From contig JAITTR010000084.1 of the NCBI GenBank assembly GCA_031286725.1, forward strand, positions 1 through 18,595: a stretch of DNA of 18,595 nt. Reading direction: 5' to 3'. Numbering within the stretch: position 1 is the stretch's first letter; every line of letters begins with the position of its first letter. The DNA comes from Holosporales bacterium (GTDB lineage: Bacteria; Pseudomonadota; Alphaproteobacteria; RUG11792). The notes below the pieces were generated by a model. That model was not told where the DNA came from, did not search any database, and was given only the letters and a program-made list of their open reading frames with translations. Both the position numbers and the translations under genes were made by a program. Below, piece after piece: positions 7,606 through 15,309 of the stretch.

Positions 7606-10600
7606 CTATGAACGCTTCTCTTTATCTTCTGGAGCGGTTACGAAAGATACGCTCAAAGAAAGAGATCTCAACTCTTTTACTAATACGTTAAACGACTCCG
7701 GCGTTTCCGGATGGACTTCGTTATCTCCGTGAACAATGGATTCGTAGACTTTTGTCCTGCCTTTGACGTCGTCTGATTTTACGGTAAGCATTTCTCTTAA
7801 CACATGAGCCGCGCCATATCCCTCTAACGCCCAGACTTCCATTTCCCCAAATCGTTGCCCTCCGAATTGAGCTTTACCTCCTAAAGGTTGTTGTGTAATC
7901 AAGCTATACGGCCCGACGGATCTTGCATGTATTTTGTCGTCGACCAAGTGGTGCAATTTTAATATGTATTTATAACCTATGGTTATTTTTCTATCAAAAG
8001 GAAGCCCTGTCCGCCCGTCGTATAACGTAACTTGTCCGGACTTGTCTAAGCCAGCTTTTTCAAGAGAAGATTCTATATCGACTAATTTTGCTCCATCGAA
8101 AACTGGACTTGCGACAGGAATGCCTTTTCCTAAATTATTCGCCAATTCTAAAAACTCGTTTTCGTTAAGAGATTCTATATCGTCAACATCTTCTTTATCG
8201 GTATATATGCTAATTACCTTATCTTTAAGCTCTTCCATGCTCTTTTCGCCGTTTTTATATTCGTCAAGAGTTTTTTGGATTTGAGCCCCCAATACGTGAG
8301 CGGCCGCTCCCAAATGAGTCTCCAATATCTGACCGACATTCATCCTCGAAGGCAACCCCAAAGGATTTAAAATAATATCGACAGGAGTTCCATCTTCCAG
8401 ATACGGCATATCCTCGATGGGAAGTATTCTGGAAACGACGCCTTTGTTTCCGTGTCTTCCAGCCATTTTATCGCCAGGTTGAATTTTCTTCTTGTTGGCA
8501 ACAAAAACTTTCACTAACTTTAAGACCCCGGGAGGAAGATCGTCGCCTTTTCTTAATTTATGGACGCTTTCTTCAAAGGTTTTATTAATTTTAGCAATTT
8601 TCTCGTCAAATTGTTTTATCAATTTATCTATAGTTTTTTGTGTTCTTTCGTTGTTAACAACTATTTCTTTTATCTGGTAAAGAGAAAGATTTTTTAACAT
8701 ATCTAAAGTTAAAATCGTTCCTTCCGATTGCCCCTCCAATCCGGAAACAAGCGCCTTGCCAACAATCCGCTCCAGAATGTGTTTCCCATAAGTCTGCTCT
8801 AAAATTCTTTTTTCCGCATCTCTATTTTTAGCAAATTCGTTTATCATATTTCGCTCTATGGCTATGGATCTCTCATCTTTCTCGACTCCGCGTCTTATAA
8901 GAATTCGAACTTCAACAACGGTTCCCGATACTCCGGGAGGAACTCTAAACGAGCTGTCTTTAACTTCAGTTGATTTCTCGCCAAATATAGCCCTCAATAA
9001 TTTTTCCTCCGGAGTCATTGGAGTTTCGCCTTTAGGAGTAACTTTCCCCACTAAAATATCTCCTGGATTAACTTCGGCTCCGACATACACAATTCCCGAC
9101 TCGTCAAGATTTCTTAGAGATTCTTCCGCAATATTTGGGATATCTCTTGTTATCTCCTCATTTCCAAGTTTCGTATCTCTAGCTAATACTTCGAAACTTT
9201 CGATATGAATAGAAGTTAAAGTATCCTCTTTTACGACCTTCTCGGAAAGAACTATTGAGTCCTCAAACGAATACCCATTCCAAGACATAAAGGCTACCAA
9301 CAGATTTTTGCCCAAAGCTAATTCTCCGTTATCGGTCGAAGGACCGTCAGCGATTATGTCTCCGGCTTCGATTATATCCCCCGTTCGAACTAGAGGCTTT
9401 TGATTAATACAAGTTCCCATATTCGAACATTGGAATTTAAAAAGATTATAAACATCAGCCCCTTCTTCGTCTTCGCCTGTTACCCTAACGACAATTCGTT
9501 TTGAGTCGACGTGATCAATTACGCCGGATCTTCTTGCAACAACGGAAGAACCGGAATCTTTTGCGATTACAGCCTCCATTCCCGTCCCGACAAGAGGAGC
9601 TTCAGTTCTCATAAGAGGAACGGCCTGTCTTTGCATGTTTGATCCCATAAGAGCTCGGCTTGCGTCGTCGTTTTCCAAAAATGGAATAAGCGACGCGGCA
9701 ACCGAAACGACTTGCTTTGGAGAAACATCGGTAAACGAAACTTCAACTTTTGGCCTCAATCCGACTTCTCCGGCTTTTCGACAAACGACCAAATCGTCTG
9801 TTATATAACCGTCTTTATCTACTGCAACGTCAGCTTGCGCAACAGCGTATTTGCTTTCTTCCATAGCGGTTAAATAAACAATTTCTTCCGTAACTTTTCC
9901 GTCAATAACTTTTTTATAAGGGCTTTCGATAAAGCCATATTTGTTAATTTTAGCGTAGGAAGCAAGAGAGTTAATTAACCCGATATTTTGACCTTCTGGA
10001 GTCTCAATAGGGCACAATCTCGAATAATGAGTCGGATGCACATCCCTAACCTCAAATCCAGCTCTTTCTCTAGATAATCCGCCGGGCCCTAAGGCGGAAA
10101 GTCTTCTTTTATGCGTAACTTCGGACAACGGATTCGTTTGATCCATAAATTGAGACAATTGAGAAGAAATAAAGAAATCCTTTATAGCCGTAATTAAAGG
10201 CTTCGCATTTATCAAATCGCCAGGAACGAACGAGTCGATATCGGAAGCGGCCATTTTCTCCTTAATAGATCTTTCTATTTTAAGCAGTCCGGCTCTACAT
10301 TGATTTTCAATCAATTCTCCGACAGATCTTATCCTACGATTTCCCAAATTATCGATATCGTCAATATCGCCCTTTCCATTCTTGACGTCAAAGAGCAATT
10401 TTACTATCTCAACCAAATCTCTTTTCTGTAAGGTTCGAATTTCGTCCGGGGTATCTAATCCTAATCTATCGTTAATCTTAGCCCTCCCAACCGCGGATAA
10501 ATCATATCTATTAGGATCGAATATCATAGAATTTAAAAGCTCTTCGCCTCCCCAAATAGTAGGAGGTTCGCCAGGAATTAAGGATCTATAAAGCTCTAAA

Positions 10601-11784
10601 AATGCCTCGTCTCTATTAATACACTTTGAATAAGAGAAAGTATTTAACATATAAGAAATAGACGACTGATAATCCGTTAATAAAACGGACACTTTTTTTA
10701 ATCCCAAGGACTTTATTTTTTCTAAAGTAGATTCAGTAATTTCTTCGCCAGCTTCAAGATATATTTCTCCAGTATTTTCGTTTATATAATCTAAAGCTAT
10801 AATTTTCCCAATAAAATCTTCTTCCGCAACAAATAAAAATTGCAATCCGGATTCTTCAAGAAGATTTAAAGCCCTAGGAGTCATCTTATCTCCGGCTCGG
10901 GCAACAGCTTCCATCGTCGTTGCATTGATTAAATCTTTATCCAGTCTTTTCCCTTTAAACGTATCTTTGATAAAAGCGACAGACCATCCGCCTTTGATTT
11001 TTCTGTATTCTACGGATTTGTTGAAAGTATTCAAAATTTCTTCTTTAGACATTCCCGTGATACGATTGGCAGGAATTGGCTCTCCATTTTTTATCTTCTT
11101 TTTATATTCTTCGGTTTCTCGACCTTCCAAACACATAAAAAACGTCGAGGCTAAAACTTTTCTCTTTCTGTCGATTCTTACGTATAGGACGTCTCTATGG
11201 TCAAATTCAAAATCTATCCAAGCTCCCCTATAAGGAATAATTCTTGCGGCAAACAAATATTTTCCGGAAGCGTGCGTTTCTCCATGGTCATGGTCTATAA
11301 ATACCCCGGGGCTTCTATGCATCTGAGAAACAATGACTCTTTCAATTCCGTTAAATATGAAAGTCACCCGGTCGGTCATTAGCGGAACATCTCCAAGATA
11401 AACGTCTTGTTCCTTTATATCTTTAACAGTCCTCGAGCCCGTATCAAAATCGACATCCCAAATAACTAATCGAAATTTTCCCCGCAAAGCTGCCGAATAT
11501 GTCCCGCCTCTTTGCCTACACTCTATTTCCGTGTAGTTCGGTTCGTCGAAAGAATATCCGCAGAATTCTAATTGAGATTTTCCTCCGTCGTCTTTTATAG
11601 GGAAAAACGAATTAAAAACTCCAATCAATCCTATATTTTCTCGTTTATCCGATGGAATATCTTTTTGTAAAAACGAATCAAAAGAGCTTTTTTGAAGAGA
11701 TATAAGATCAGGAATCTTATTTTTTTCTCTTATTTTCCCGAAAGATTTGCGAAAACGCTTGCGTCCTGTGTACGATCTAATCAT
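7606..11784 (-). CDS. rpoB: DNA-directed RNA polymerase subunit beta
   Basis: The second-largest polymerase subunit, 1392 residues, complete. The rifampicin-binding cluster is clear: SQLSQFMDQ with D548, THKRR with H558, and SALGPGGL with S563. These match the wild-type, drug-sensitive residues D516, H526 and S531 of E. coli. Further landmarks are DVHPTHYSRLCPIETPEGQNIGLI, the KMAGRHGNKGVVS segment that binds the nascent RNA and substrate, and the C-terminal AQFGGQRFGEMEVWALEGYGAA that contacts beta'. The start ATG follows an AGAGG ribosome site. The gene is separated from rplL by a terminator-like hairpin, so its expression is probably set below that of the ribosomal proteins. It ends in TAG. 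Confidence 0.98.
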   Translation of the reverse strand: MIRSYTGRKRFRKSFGKIREKNKIPDLISLQKSSFDSFLQKDIPSDKRENIGLIGVFNSFFPIKDDGGKSQLEFCGYSFDEPNYTEIECRQRGGTYSAALRGKFRLVIWDVDFDTGSRTVKDIKEQDVYLGDVPLMTDRVTFIFNGIERVIVSQMHRSPGVFIDHDHGETHASGKYLFAARIIPYRGAWIDFEFDHRDVLYVRIDRKRKVLASTFFMCLEGRETEEYKKKIKNGEPIPANRITGMSKEEILNTFNKSVEYRKIKGGWSVAFIKDTFKGKRLDKDLINATTMEAVARAGDKMTPRALNLLEESGLQFLFVAEEDFIGKIIALDYINENTGEIYLEAGEEITESTLEKIKSLGLKKVSVLLTDYQSSISYMLNTFSYSKCINRDEAFLELYRSLIPGEPPTIWGGEELLNSMIFDPNRYDLSAVGRAKINDRLGLDTPDEIRTLQKRDLVEIVKLLFDVKNGKGDIDDIDNLGNRRIRSVGELIENQCRAGLLKIERSIKEKMAASDIDSFVPGDLINAKPLITAIKDFFISSQLSQFMDQTNPLSEVTHKRRLSALGPGGLSRERAGFEVRDVHPTHYSRLCPIETPEGQNIGLINSLASYAKINKYGFIESPYKKVIDGKVTEEIVYLTAMEESKYAVAQADVAVDKDGYITDDLVVCRKAGEVGLRPKVEVSFTDVSPKQVVSVAASLIPFLENDDASRALMGSNMQRQAVPLMRTEAPLVGTGMEAVIAKDSGSSVVARRSGVIDHVDSKRIVVRVTGEDEEGADVYNLFKFQCSNMGTCINQKPLVRTGDIIEAGDIIADGPSTDNGELALGKNLLVAFMSWNGYSFEDSIVLSEKVVKEDTLTSIHIESFEVLARDTKLGNEEITRDIPNIAEESLRNLDESGIVYVGAEVNPGDILVGKVTPKGETPMTPEEKLLRAIFGEKSTEVKDSSFRVPPGVSGTVVEVRILIRRGVEKDERSIAIERNMINEFAKNRDAEKRILEQTYGKHILERIVGKALVSGLEGQSEGTILTLDMLKNLSLYQIKEIVVNNERTQKTIDKLIKQFDEKIAKINKTFEESVHKLRKGDDLPPGVLKLVKVFVANKKKIQPGDKMAGRHGNKGVVSRILPIEDMPYLEDGTPVDIILNPLGLPSRMNVGQILETHLGAAAHVLGAQIQKTLDEYKNGEKSMEELKDKVISIYTDKEDVDDIESLNENEFLELANNLGKGIPVASPVFDGAKLVDIESSLEKAGLDKSGQVTLYDGRTGLPFDRKITIGYKYILKLHHLVDDKIHARSVGPYSLITQQPLGGKAQFGGQRFGEMEVWALEGYGAAHVLREMLTVKSDDVKGRTKVYESIVHGDNEVHPETPESFNVLVKELRSLSLSVSFVTAPEDKEKRS

Positions 11785-11808
11785 AACCTCTAAAACCTTT
11801 TAAAACAA

Positions 11809-11841
11809 CGAAACAAAAACAAGGGCGGATTTTGTCCGCCC
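11809..11841 (-). terminator. Hairpin terminator/attenuator between rplL and rpoB
   Basis: On the minus strand a perfect 7-bp GC-rich stem GGGCGGA/TCCGCCC (11823-11841) with a 5-base loop is followed by TTGTTTTTGTTT. It lies 13 bases after the rplL stop. The shape is that of an intrinsic terminator. In E. coli the rplL-rpoB gap carries an attenuator that lets only part of the polymerases through, so L7/L12 is made in excess of RNA polymerase. The same role is inferred here. Confidence 0.8.
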
Positions 11842-11854
11842 ATCTTAGTATATT

Positions 11855-12229
11855 TTATTTTATCGTTACTTTTGCTCCAGTCGTTTCAAGCTGTTTTTTC
11901 ATTTTCTCAGCTTCGTCTTTAGAAACTCCAATTTTAATTATCTTTGGGGCTCCTTCGACCAATTCTTTCGCTTCTTTTAAACCTAAGTCTGGGATAAGGC
12001 TTCTGACTTCCTTAATCACGTTAATTTTATTTGCTCCACAGTCAGTTAATTCAACATCAAACTCCGTTTTTTCTTCGGCGACCTCTTTGCCGGCGGCAGG
12101 CCCTGCGGCAACGGCCACAGCCGCAGCTGCACTAACTCCCCATTTTTCTTCTAACATTTTCGAAAGTTCCGCAGCTTCCAAAACCGTTAATTTTGATAAC
12201 TCTTCAACTATTTTCCCTAAATCTGCCAT
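11855..12229 (-). CDS. rplL: 50S ribosomal protein L7/L12
   Basis: The stalk protein of the large subunit, present as several dimers bound to L10; it recruits and stimulates translation GTPases. Its 124 residues show the usual three parts. An N-terminal helical dimerisation domain (about 1-30) comes first. A flexible Ala-rich hinge (about 34-52, AAAAVAVAAGPAAG) follows. The globular C-terminal domain (about 53-124) includes the conserved KINVIKEVRSL and LGLKEAKELVEGAP segments. A good ribosome site (AAGGAG) precedes the ATG, in line with high expression. It lies 38 bases after rplJ and just ahead of the attenuator hairpin. Confidence 0.97.
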   Translation of the reverse strand: MADLGKIVEELSKLTVLEAAELSKMLEEKWGVSAAAAVAVAAGPAAGKEVAEEKTEFDVELTDCGANKINVIKEVRSLIPDLGLKEAKELVEGAPKIIKIGVSKDEAEKMKKQLETTGAKVTIK

Positions 12230-12267
12230 TTTTATACTCCTTTTTGTTAAACACTAAAAAACTTTTA

Positions 12268-12771
12268 TTAACTCTTTGCCGCAATAACTCTCGCAACTCT
12301 AGACGACGGCTCTTTAATCGCGCGAACAATTTTCGCAGCGGCAGCCGTAAGCAATCCAATAATTTTTGCCCTAAGCTCATCGACGGACGGAAGCGACGCA
12401 AGGTTTGCAATCGTTTCTTTAGAAATGACCTTTCCATCCATAATTCCGCCAAGAACTGTCAACTTTTCGTTAGACTTGGCGAATTCAAATAAAGCTTTAG
12501 ACATCTCCACTGGATTATTTGAATAAGCCAACGCTGTTGGCCCTTCTAAAAATTTACTTAAATCGTCTAAACTCGAATCTTTTATTGCTATGCGAGCTAA
12601 CGTATTTTTAAGAATCTTGAAATTAGATTCCGCCTCATGCATGTCTTTTCGAAGTTTGGTTATTTCTTCAACAGTTATTCCCGAAGATCTATTAACGGCA
12701 ATAACAATCGAAGAATTTTTCAAATTTTCTCGGACATGAGACACGAAAGATTCTTTTTCAGGTCTTTTCAT
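12268..12771 (-). CDS. rplJ: 50S ribosomal protein L10
   Basis: L10 anchors the L7/L12 stalk to 23S rRNA and, with L7/L12, can repress its own mRNA. I place the start at the ATG at 12771-12769 (MKRPEKESFVSHVRENL), giving 167 residues, because GAGGAG lies about 8 bases upstream. A longer reading from the GTG at 12786 would add MRRKR and would begin at the ribosome site itself, so I judge it wrong. The N-terminal RNA-binding domain includes the segment around SSGITVEEITKLRKDMHEA. The C-terminal helix that carries L7/L12 dimers is at about residues 130-167. A long structured leader precedes the gene. Confidence 0.95.
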   Translation of the reverse strand: MKRPEKESFVSHVRENLKNSSIVIAVNRSSGITVEEITKLRKDMHEAESNFKILKNTLARIAIKDSSLDDLSKFLEGPTALAYSNNPVEMSKALFEFAKSNEKLTVLGGIMDGKVISKETIANLASLPSVDELRAKIIGLLTAAAAKIVRAIKEPSSRVARVIAAKS

Positions 12772-12786
12772 TCTTTTTCTCCTCAC

Positions 12787-12975
12787 ATATCACAATCATA
12801 CTATCCACAGAAGGAGTAAAAATTACCGCTTCTGTCTATGCAGGCGGTTTTAAAAACCTTTACTTCGATTGACATAATCGAAACCTACAGTCTACGACAA
12901 TACCAGGGAATTCCCCGGCATTTTTCTATAGACACAGCCAAAACCATGCCTACGAAACTTTTAACACAATAATAC
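12787..12975 (-). promoter_or_regulatory. Structured leader of rplJ-rplL, probable L10 autoregulatory site
   Basis: This roughly 190-base untranslated stretch before rplJ is rich in inverted repeats. In minus-strand order they are: a stem around the 10-base palindrome GGGAATTCCC (about 12903-12918); a perfect 7-bp hairpin TTCGATT/AATCGAA with a 5-base loop (12864-12882); a pair ACCGC/GCGGT (12825-12829 with 12844-12848); and a 7-bp hairpin ACAGAAG/CTTCTGT (12807-12813 with 12829-12835). The last two share base 12829 and interleave, so they should be mutually exclusive. In other bacteria L10 (L12)4 binds such a leader and blocks rplJ translation. That role is inferred from position and structure only. 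Confidence 0.55.
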
Positions 12976-13005
12976 ATTATCGCATAAATTTTTAATTAAT
13001 CGCAA
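12976..13005 (-). promoter_or_regulatory. Candidate promoter for rplJL-rpoBC, overlapping the end of rplA
   Basis: On the minus strand TTGCGA (13000-13005), an 18-base spacer and GATAAT (12976-12981) form a plausible sigma-70 promoter, with an extended -10 element TG one base upstream of GATAAT. The -35 box lies inside the last codons of rplA. In E. coli an rplJ promoter also sits in this position. It would allow L10, L7/L12 and RNA polymerase to be made apart from L11 and L1. Confidence 0.5.
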
Positions 13006-13675
13006 AAATGATCCCTGCCCCCATAGTGGAGCTTAAAGTCATCTTTTTTAAATAATCTCCTTTTGACGAAGCCGGTTTTGCTTTTAATATAGCGTCAACC
13101 AATGCTTTTGCATTTTCGGCTATTTGCTCTTCAGAAAAACTAGCTTTTCCAATACCCGCATGAATAATCCCGCTTTTTTCTGTCCTATACTCAATCTGTC
13201 CGCCTTTAACGTTATTTATAGCGGACGTTACGTCTAAGGTTACGGTTCCTAGCTTTGGATTGGGCATAAGCCCCTTTGGGCCAAGGATTTTCCCAACTTT
13301 TCCTAGCAATGGCATCATATCGGGAGTCGCAATACAACGATCAAAAGGCATATTTCCTTTTTGTATCATCTCGACTAAATCTTCGGCGCCAACAATATCC
13401 GCCCCAGCTTTTTTTGCTTCCTCGGCTTTTTGGTCTTTTGCAAAAACGGCGACTCTATAAGTTCTCCCAGTTCCATGAGGAAGGTTTATAACGTTTCTTA
13501 TATTTTGGTCCGCCTTTGTCGTATCGACGCCAAGCATTACGCTTATCTCAACAGTCTCGTCAAATTTAGCGGTCGCATTCTTTTTAATAATAGAAACCGC
13601 CTCTTTCAAGGAATAAACTTTAGATAAGTCTAAATCCTTTTTTATATTTTTCAATCTTTTTCCTAGACGCGCCAT
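12992..13675 (-). CDS. rplA: 50S ribosomal protein L1
   Basis: L1 binds 23S rRNA at the mobile L1 stalk and helps release the tRNA from the E site; in many bacteria it also represses its own rplK-rplA mRNA. The protein has 227 residues, complete. The conserved segment MPLLGKVGKILGPKGLMPNPKLGTV is clear, as are the N-terminal AVSIIKKNATAKFDETVEI and the C-terminal TLSSTMGAGI. The ATG is 3 bases after the rplK stop. The GAGGGG ribosome site lies in the last rplK codons, indicating coupled translation. Confidence 0.97.
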   Translation of the reverse strand: MARLGKRLKNIKKDLDLSKVYSLKEAVSIIKKNATAKFDETVEISVMLGVDTTKADQNIRNVINLPHGTGRTYRVAVFAKDQKAEEAKKAGADIVGAEDLVEMIQKGNMPFDRCIATPDMMPLLGKVGKILGPKGLMPNPKLGTVTLDVTSAINNVKGGQIEYRTEKSGIIHAGIGKASFSEEQIAENAKALVDAILKAKPASSKGDYLKKMTLSSTMGAGIIFAIN

Positions 13676-13678
13676 AAG

Positions 13679-14113
13679 TTACCCCTCCACAACTTCGACG
13701 CCCATAGATCTTGCGGAGCCGATTATCATTTGGCTTGCGGCGTCTATATCGTTAGCGTTTAAATCCTGCGCTTTTTGTTTGGCGATATCTTTTACTTGAG
13801 ACATTGTAATTTTCGCTATATTTGGAGTTATCCCTGTTTTTTGCGAACCGCTTGTAATTTTGGCGGCTTTTTTTATGAAATACGACACAGGCGGAGTCTT
13901 TAAAACGTAAGTAAAGCTTTTGTCAACATACGCGGTAATAACGACAGGAACGGGCATTTCTGGCTCCATAGATTTCGTTTTTTCATTAAACGCCTTACAG
14001 AACTCCATAATATTCAGTCCCTTTTGCGCTAACGCAGGTCCGATTGGAGGCGAAGGATTCGCCTTTCCAGCAGGAATTTGCAACTTTATATATCCTAATA
14101 CTTTTTTTGCCAT
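13679..14113 (-). CDS. rplK: 50S ribosomal protein L11
   Basis: L11 binds the GTPase-associated region of 23S rRNA at the base of the L7/L12 stalk and takes part in factor binding and the stringent response. The 144 residues are the standard length. The N-terminal domain holds the Pro-rich NPSPPIGPALAQKGLNIMEF signature (the helix that contacts rRNA and thiopeptide drugs). The C-terminal RNA-binding domain has KTPPVSYFIKKAA and ends SARSMGVEVVEG. A clear AAAGGAG ribosome site precedes the ATG. The gap to nusG is 73 bases, without a visible terminator. Confidence 0.97.
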   Translation of the reverse strand: MAKKVLGYIKLQIPAGKANPSPPIGPALAQKGLNIMEFCKAFNEKTKSMEPEMPVPVVITAYVDKSFTYVLKTPPVSYFIKKAAKITSGSQKTGITPNIAKITMSQVKDIAKQKAQDLNANDIDAASQMIIGSARSMGVEVVEG

Positions 14114-14186
14114 TTAAATTCTCCTTTAAATATGCCTCTCCGCGGTTCTATCAAAAAATGGCCAATTCTTCCGCAAAGAAAGCTCT

Positions 14187-14723
14187 TCAAGCTCTTTCAA
14201 CTTGGCTATACTCCAACGTAACAGGAGTTGCCCTACCAAAGATCATAACAGAAACTTTCAGTCTTTGCTTATCATCTTCAATCTCTTCAACAAATCCAGA
14301 AAACGATACAAACGGTCCGTCCATAACCCTAACTTGATCTCCAATTTTATAATCGACCAAATTCTTAGGCTTTTCTCTGGATTTTTTCGCCTGCTCCAAT
14401 ATCTGTTTTACCTCTAGCTCACTAACAGGCGTAGGATTTCCTTTAGAGCCGAGGATTCCAGAAACTCTCGGAACGCTTCTTATCAAATGGAATATGTCGT
14501 CATTTAAATGCATTTTTACCAAAACGTATCCCGGGAAACATTTTTTCTCGACGCAATTCCTTTCTCCAGATTTTATTTCAATCGTTTCCTCCGTCGGGAT
14601 CAAAATTTCCTCAATTCTATCGCCAAGACCTTTCTTTTCAGACTGTTCCCTTATTAGTTGAGAAACCCTGTTTTCCGCTCCGGAATAAACGTGAACTATG
14701 TACCACTTAGAGTTTTGTTCCAT
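14187..14723 (-). CDS. nusG: Transcription termination/antitermination factor NusG
   Basis: NusG binds RNA polymerase, reduces pausing and links it to Rho or to the ribosome. The protein has 178 residues. The NGN domain (about 1-115) starts with WYIVHVYSGAENRVSQLI and includes FPGYVLVKM. The C-terminal KOW domain (about 125-178) has GDQVRVMDGPFVSFSGFVEEI and ends VSVMIFGRATPVTLEYSQVERA, the usual end of the family. It stops with TGA exactly where the family ends, which shows that TGA is a stop codon in this genome. The ATG is 3 bases after the secE stop. Confidence 0.97.
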   Translation of the reverse strand: MEQNSKWYIVHVYSGAENRVSQLIREQSEKKGLGDRIEEILIPTEETIEIKSGERNCVEKKCFPGYVLVKMHLNDDIFHLIRSVPRVSGILGSKGNPTPVSELEVKQILEQAKKSREKPKNLVDYKIGDQVRVMDGPFVSFSGFVEEIEDDKQRLKVSVMIFGRATPVTLEYSQVERA

Positions 14724-14726
14724 ATA

Positions 14727-14930
14727 TTACCTGCCTATTATGTAGTGAACTATTTTATAAACGGCAGTATCCACAATACTAAAAAATATCGAAGCAATGA
14801 CCGCAAGAACAAAAACTACAATAGTAGTCACAATCACGTCTTTGCGAGATGGCCAAGCTATTTTATCTATTTCTTGCAGAACGTCGCGAACAAAAGAAAA
14901 AAACTTACCAATGCTTGAATCTGATTTCAC
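14727..14930 (-). CDS. secE: Preprotein translocase subunit SecE
   Basis: SecE is the small essential clamp of the SecYEG inner-membrane protein channel. Its 67 residues show the typical amphipathic helix with the motif VLQEIDKIAWPSRKDV (about 16-31), then one transmembrane segment (about 33-57, TTIVVFVLAVIASIFFSIVD). The single-span form is usual outside gammaproteobacteria. The start is a GTG at 14930; I see no ATG that would keep the conserved part. An AGGG lies about 14 bases upstream, so the ribosome site is weak. It lies between tRNA-Trp (43 bases upstream) and nusG. Confidence 0.95.
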   Translation of the reverse strand: MKSDSSIGKFFSFVRDVLQEIDKIAWPSRKDVIVTTIVVFVLAVIASIFFSIVDTAVYKIVHYIIGR

Positions 14931-14973
14931 TCGTCGCTATCCCTTTAAAAATAAAACATACAAAAACAAACCA

Positions 14974-15049
14974 TGGCAGGAGCGGGAGGACTTGAACCCC
15001 CAACCGCCGGTTTTGGAGACCGGAACTCTACCAGTTGAGCTACACTCCT
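14974..15049 (-). tRNA. tRNA-Trp (anticodon CCA)
   Basis: A 76-nucleotide tRNA with encoded CCA. The acceptor stem AGGAGTG pairs with CGCTCCT (one G-T pair), followed by discriminator G. The anticodon CCA is at 15016-15014 within the loop CTCCAAA, and the T-loop reads TTCAAGT. A CCA anticodon reads UGG only, in line with the standard genetic code. Its place directly before secE is the common order in Alphaproteobacteria and other Proteobacteria. Confidence 0.96.
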
Positions 15050-15069
15050 ATATACTACCACAAAAGCGT

Positions 15070-15098
15070 AGCATATTGTTTTTTTTGATTCTATACAA
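15070..15098 (-). promoter_or_regulatory. Candidate promoter of tRNA-Trp-secE-nusG
   Basis: On the minus strand TTGTAT (15093-15098), a 17-base AT-rich spacer and TATGCT (15070-15075) stand 20 bases upstream of the tRNA. Both boxes are imperfect (3 and 4 of 6 consensus bases). The spacing and position are right for the first promoter of the cluster. Confidence 0.4.
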
Positions 15099-15117
15099 AT
15101 ATTGCTTCGCCTTAAAA

Positions 15118-15225
15118 TTATTTGTATGTGTTGCCTTTTAAGCGCGCCAACCGTATAGCAAAGTTTCGCCCATAAAATACTAGGTTTTTAGCCTCAGAAA
15201 CGAAGCCCCTCGGTAAATACTCCAT
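15118..15225 (-). CDS. Possible small ORF, 35 residues, unknown function
   Basis: An ATG-to-TAA frame encodes MEYLPRGFVSEAKNLVFYGR, then a basic end rich in Arg and Lys. It is bounded by an in-frame stop six codons upstream, so it is not obviously the tail of a longer gene. There is no clear Shine-Dalgarno before the ATG. It ends 20 bases before the candidate tRNA-Trp promoter. The sequence looks more protein-like than random AT-rich DNA, but an ORF of this length can arise by chance. I do not recognise it; it could be real, or a remnant of the gene that once stood upstream of tRNA-Trp. Confidence 0.25.
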   Translation of the reverse strand: MEYLPRGFVSEAKNLVFYGRNFAIRLARLKGNTYK

Positions 15226-15309
15226 ATGATTAACAGCAGATTAAGTTAAGGACAAGGGGTTAGCCGTCTGTATAGACTTCATCGGATATTTTAAAACTTA
15301 AGAACCTAA

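Noticed and set aside
12268..12786. rplJ starting at the GTG at 12786
   Set aside because: That start falls on the ribosome-binding site itself; the ATG at 12771 has a well-placed GAGGAG and gives the usual L10 N-terminus.
14797..15141. A 114-codon plus-strand ORF across secE and tRNA-Trp
   Set aside because: It is antisense to secE and runs through the tRNA-Trp gene, so it is a shadow frame.
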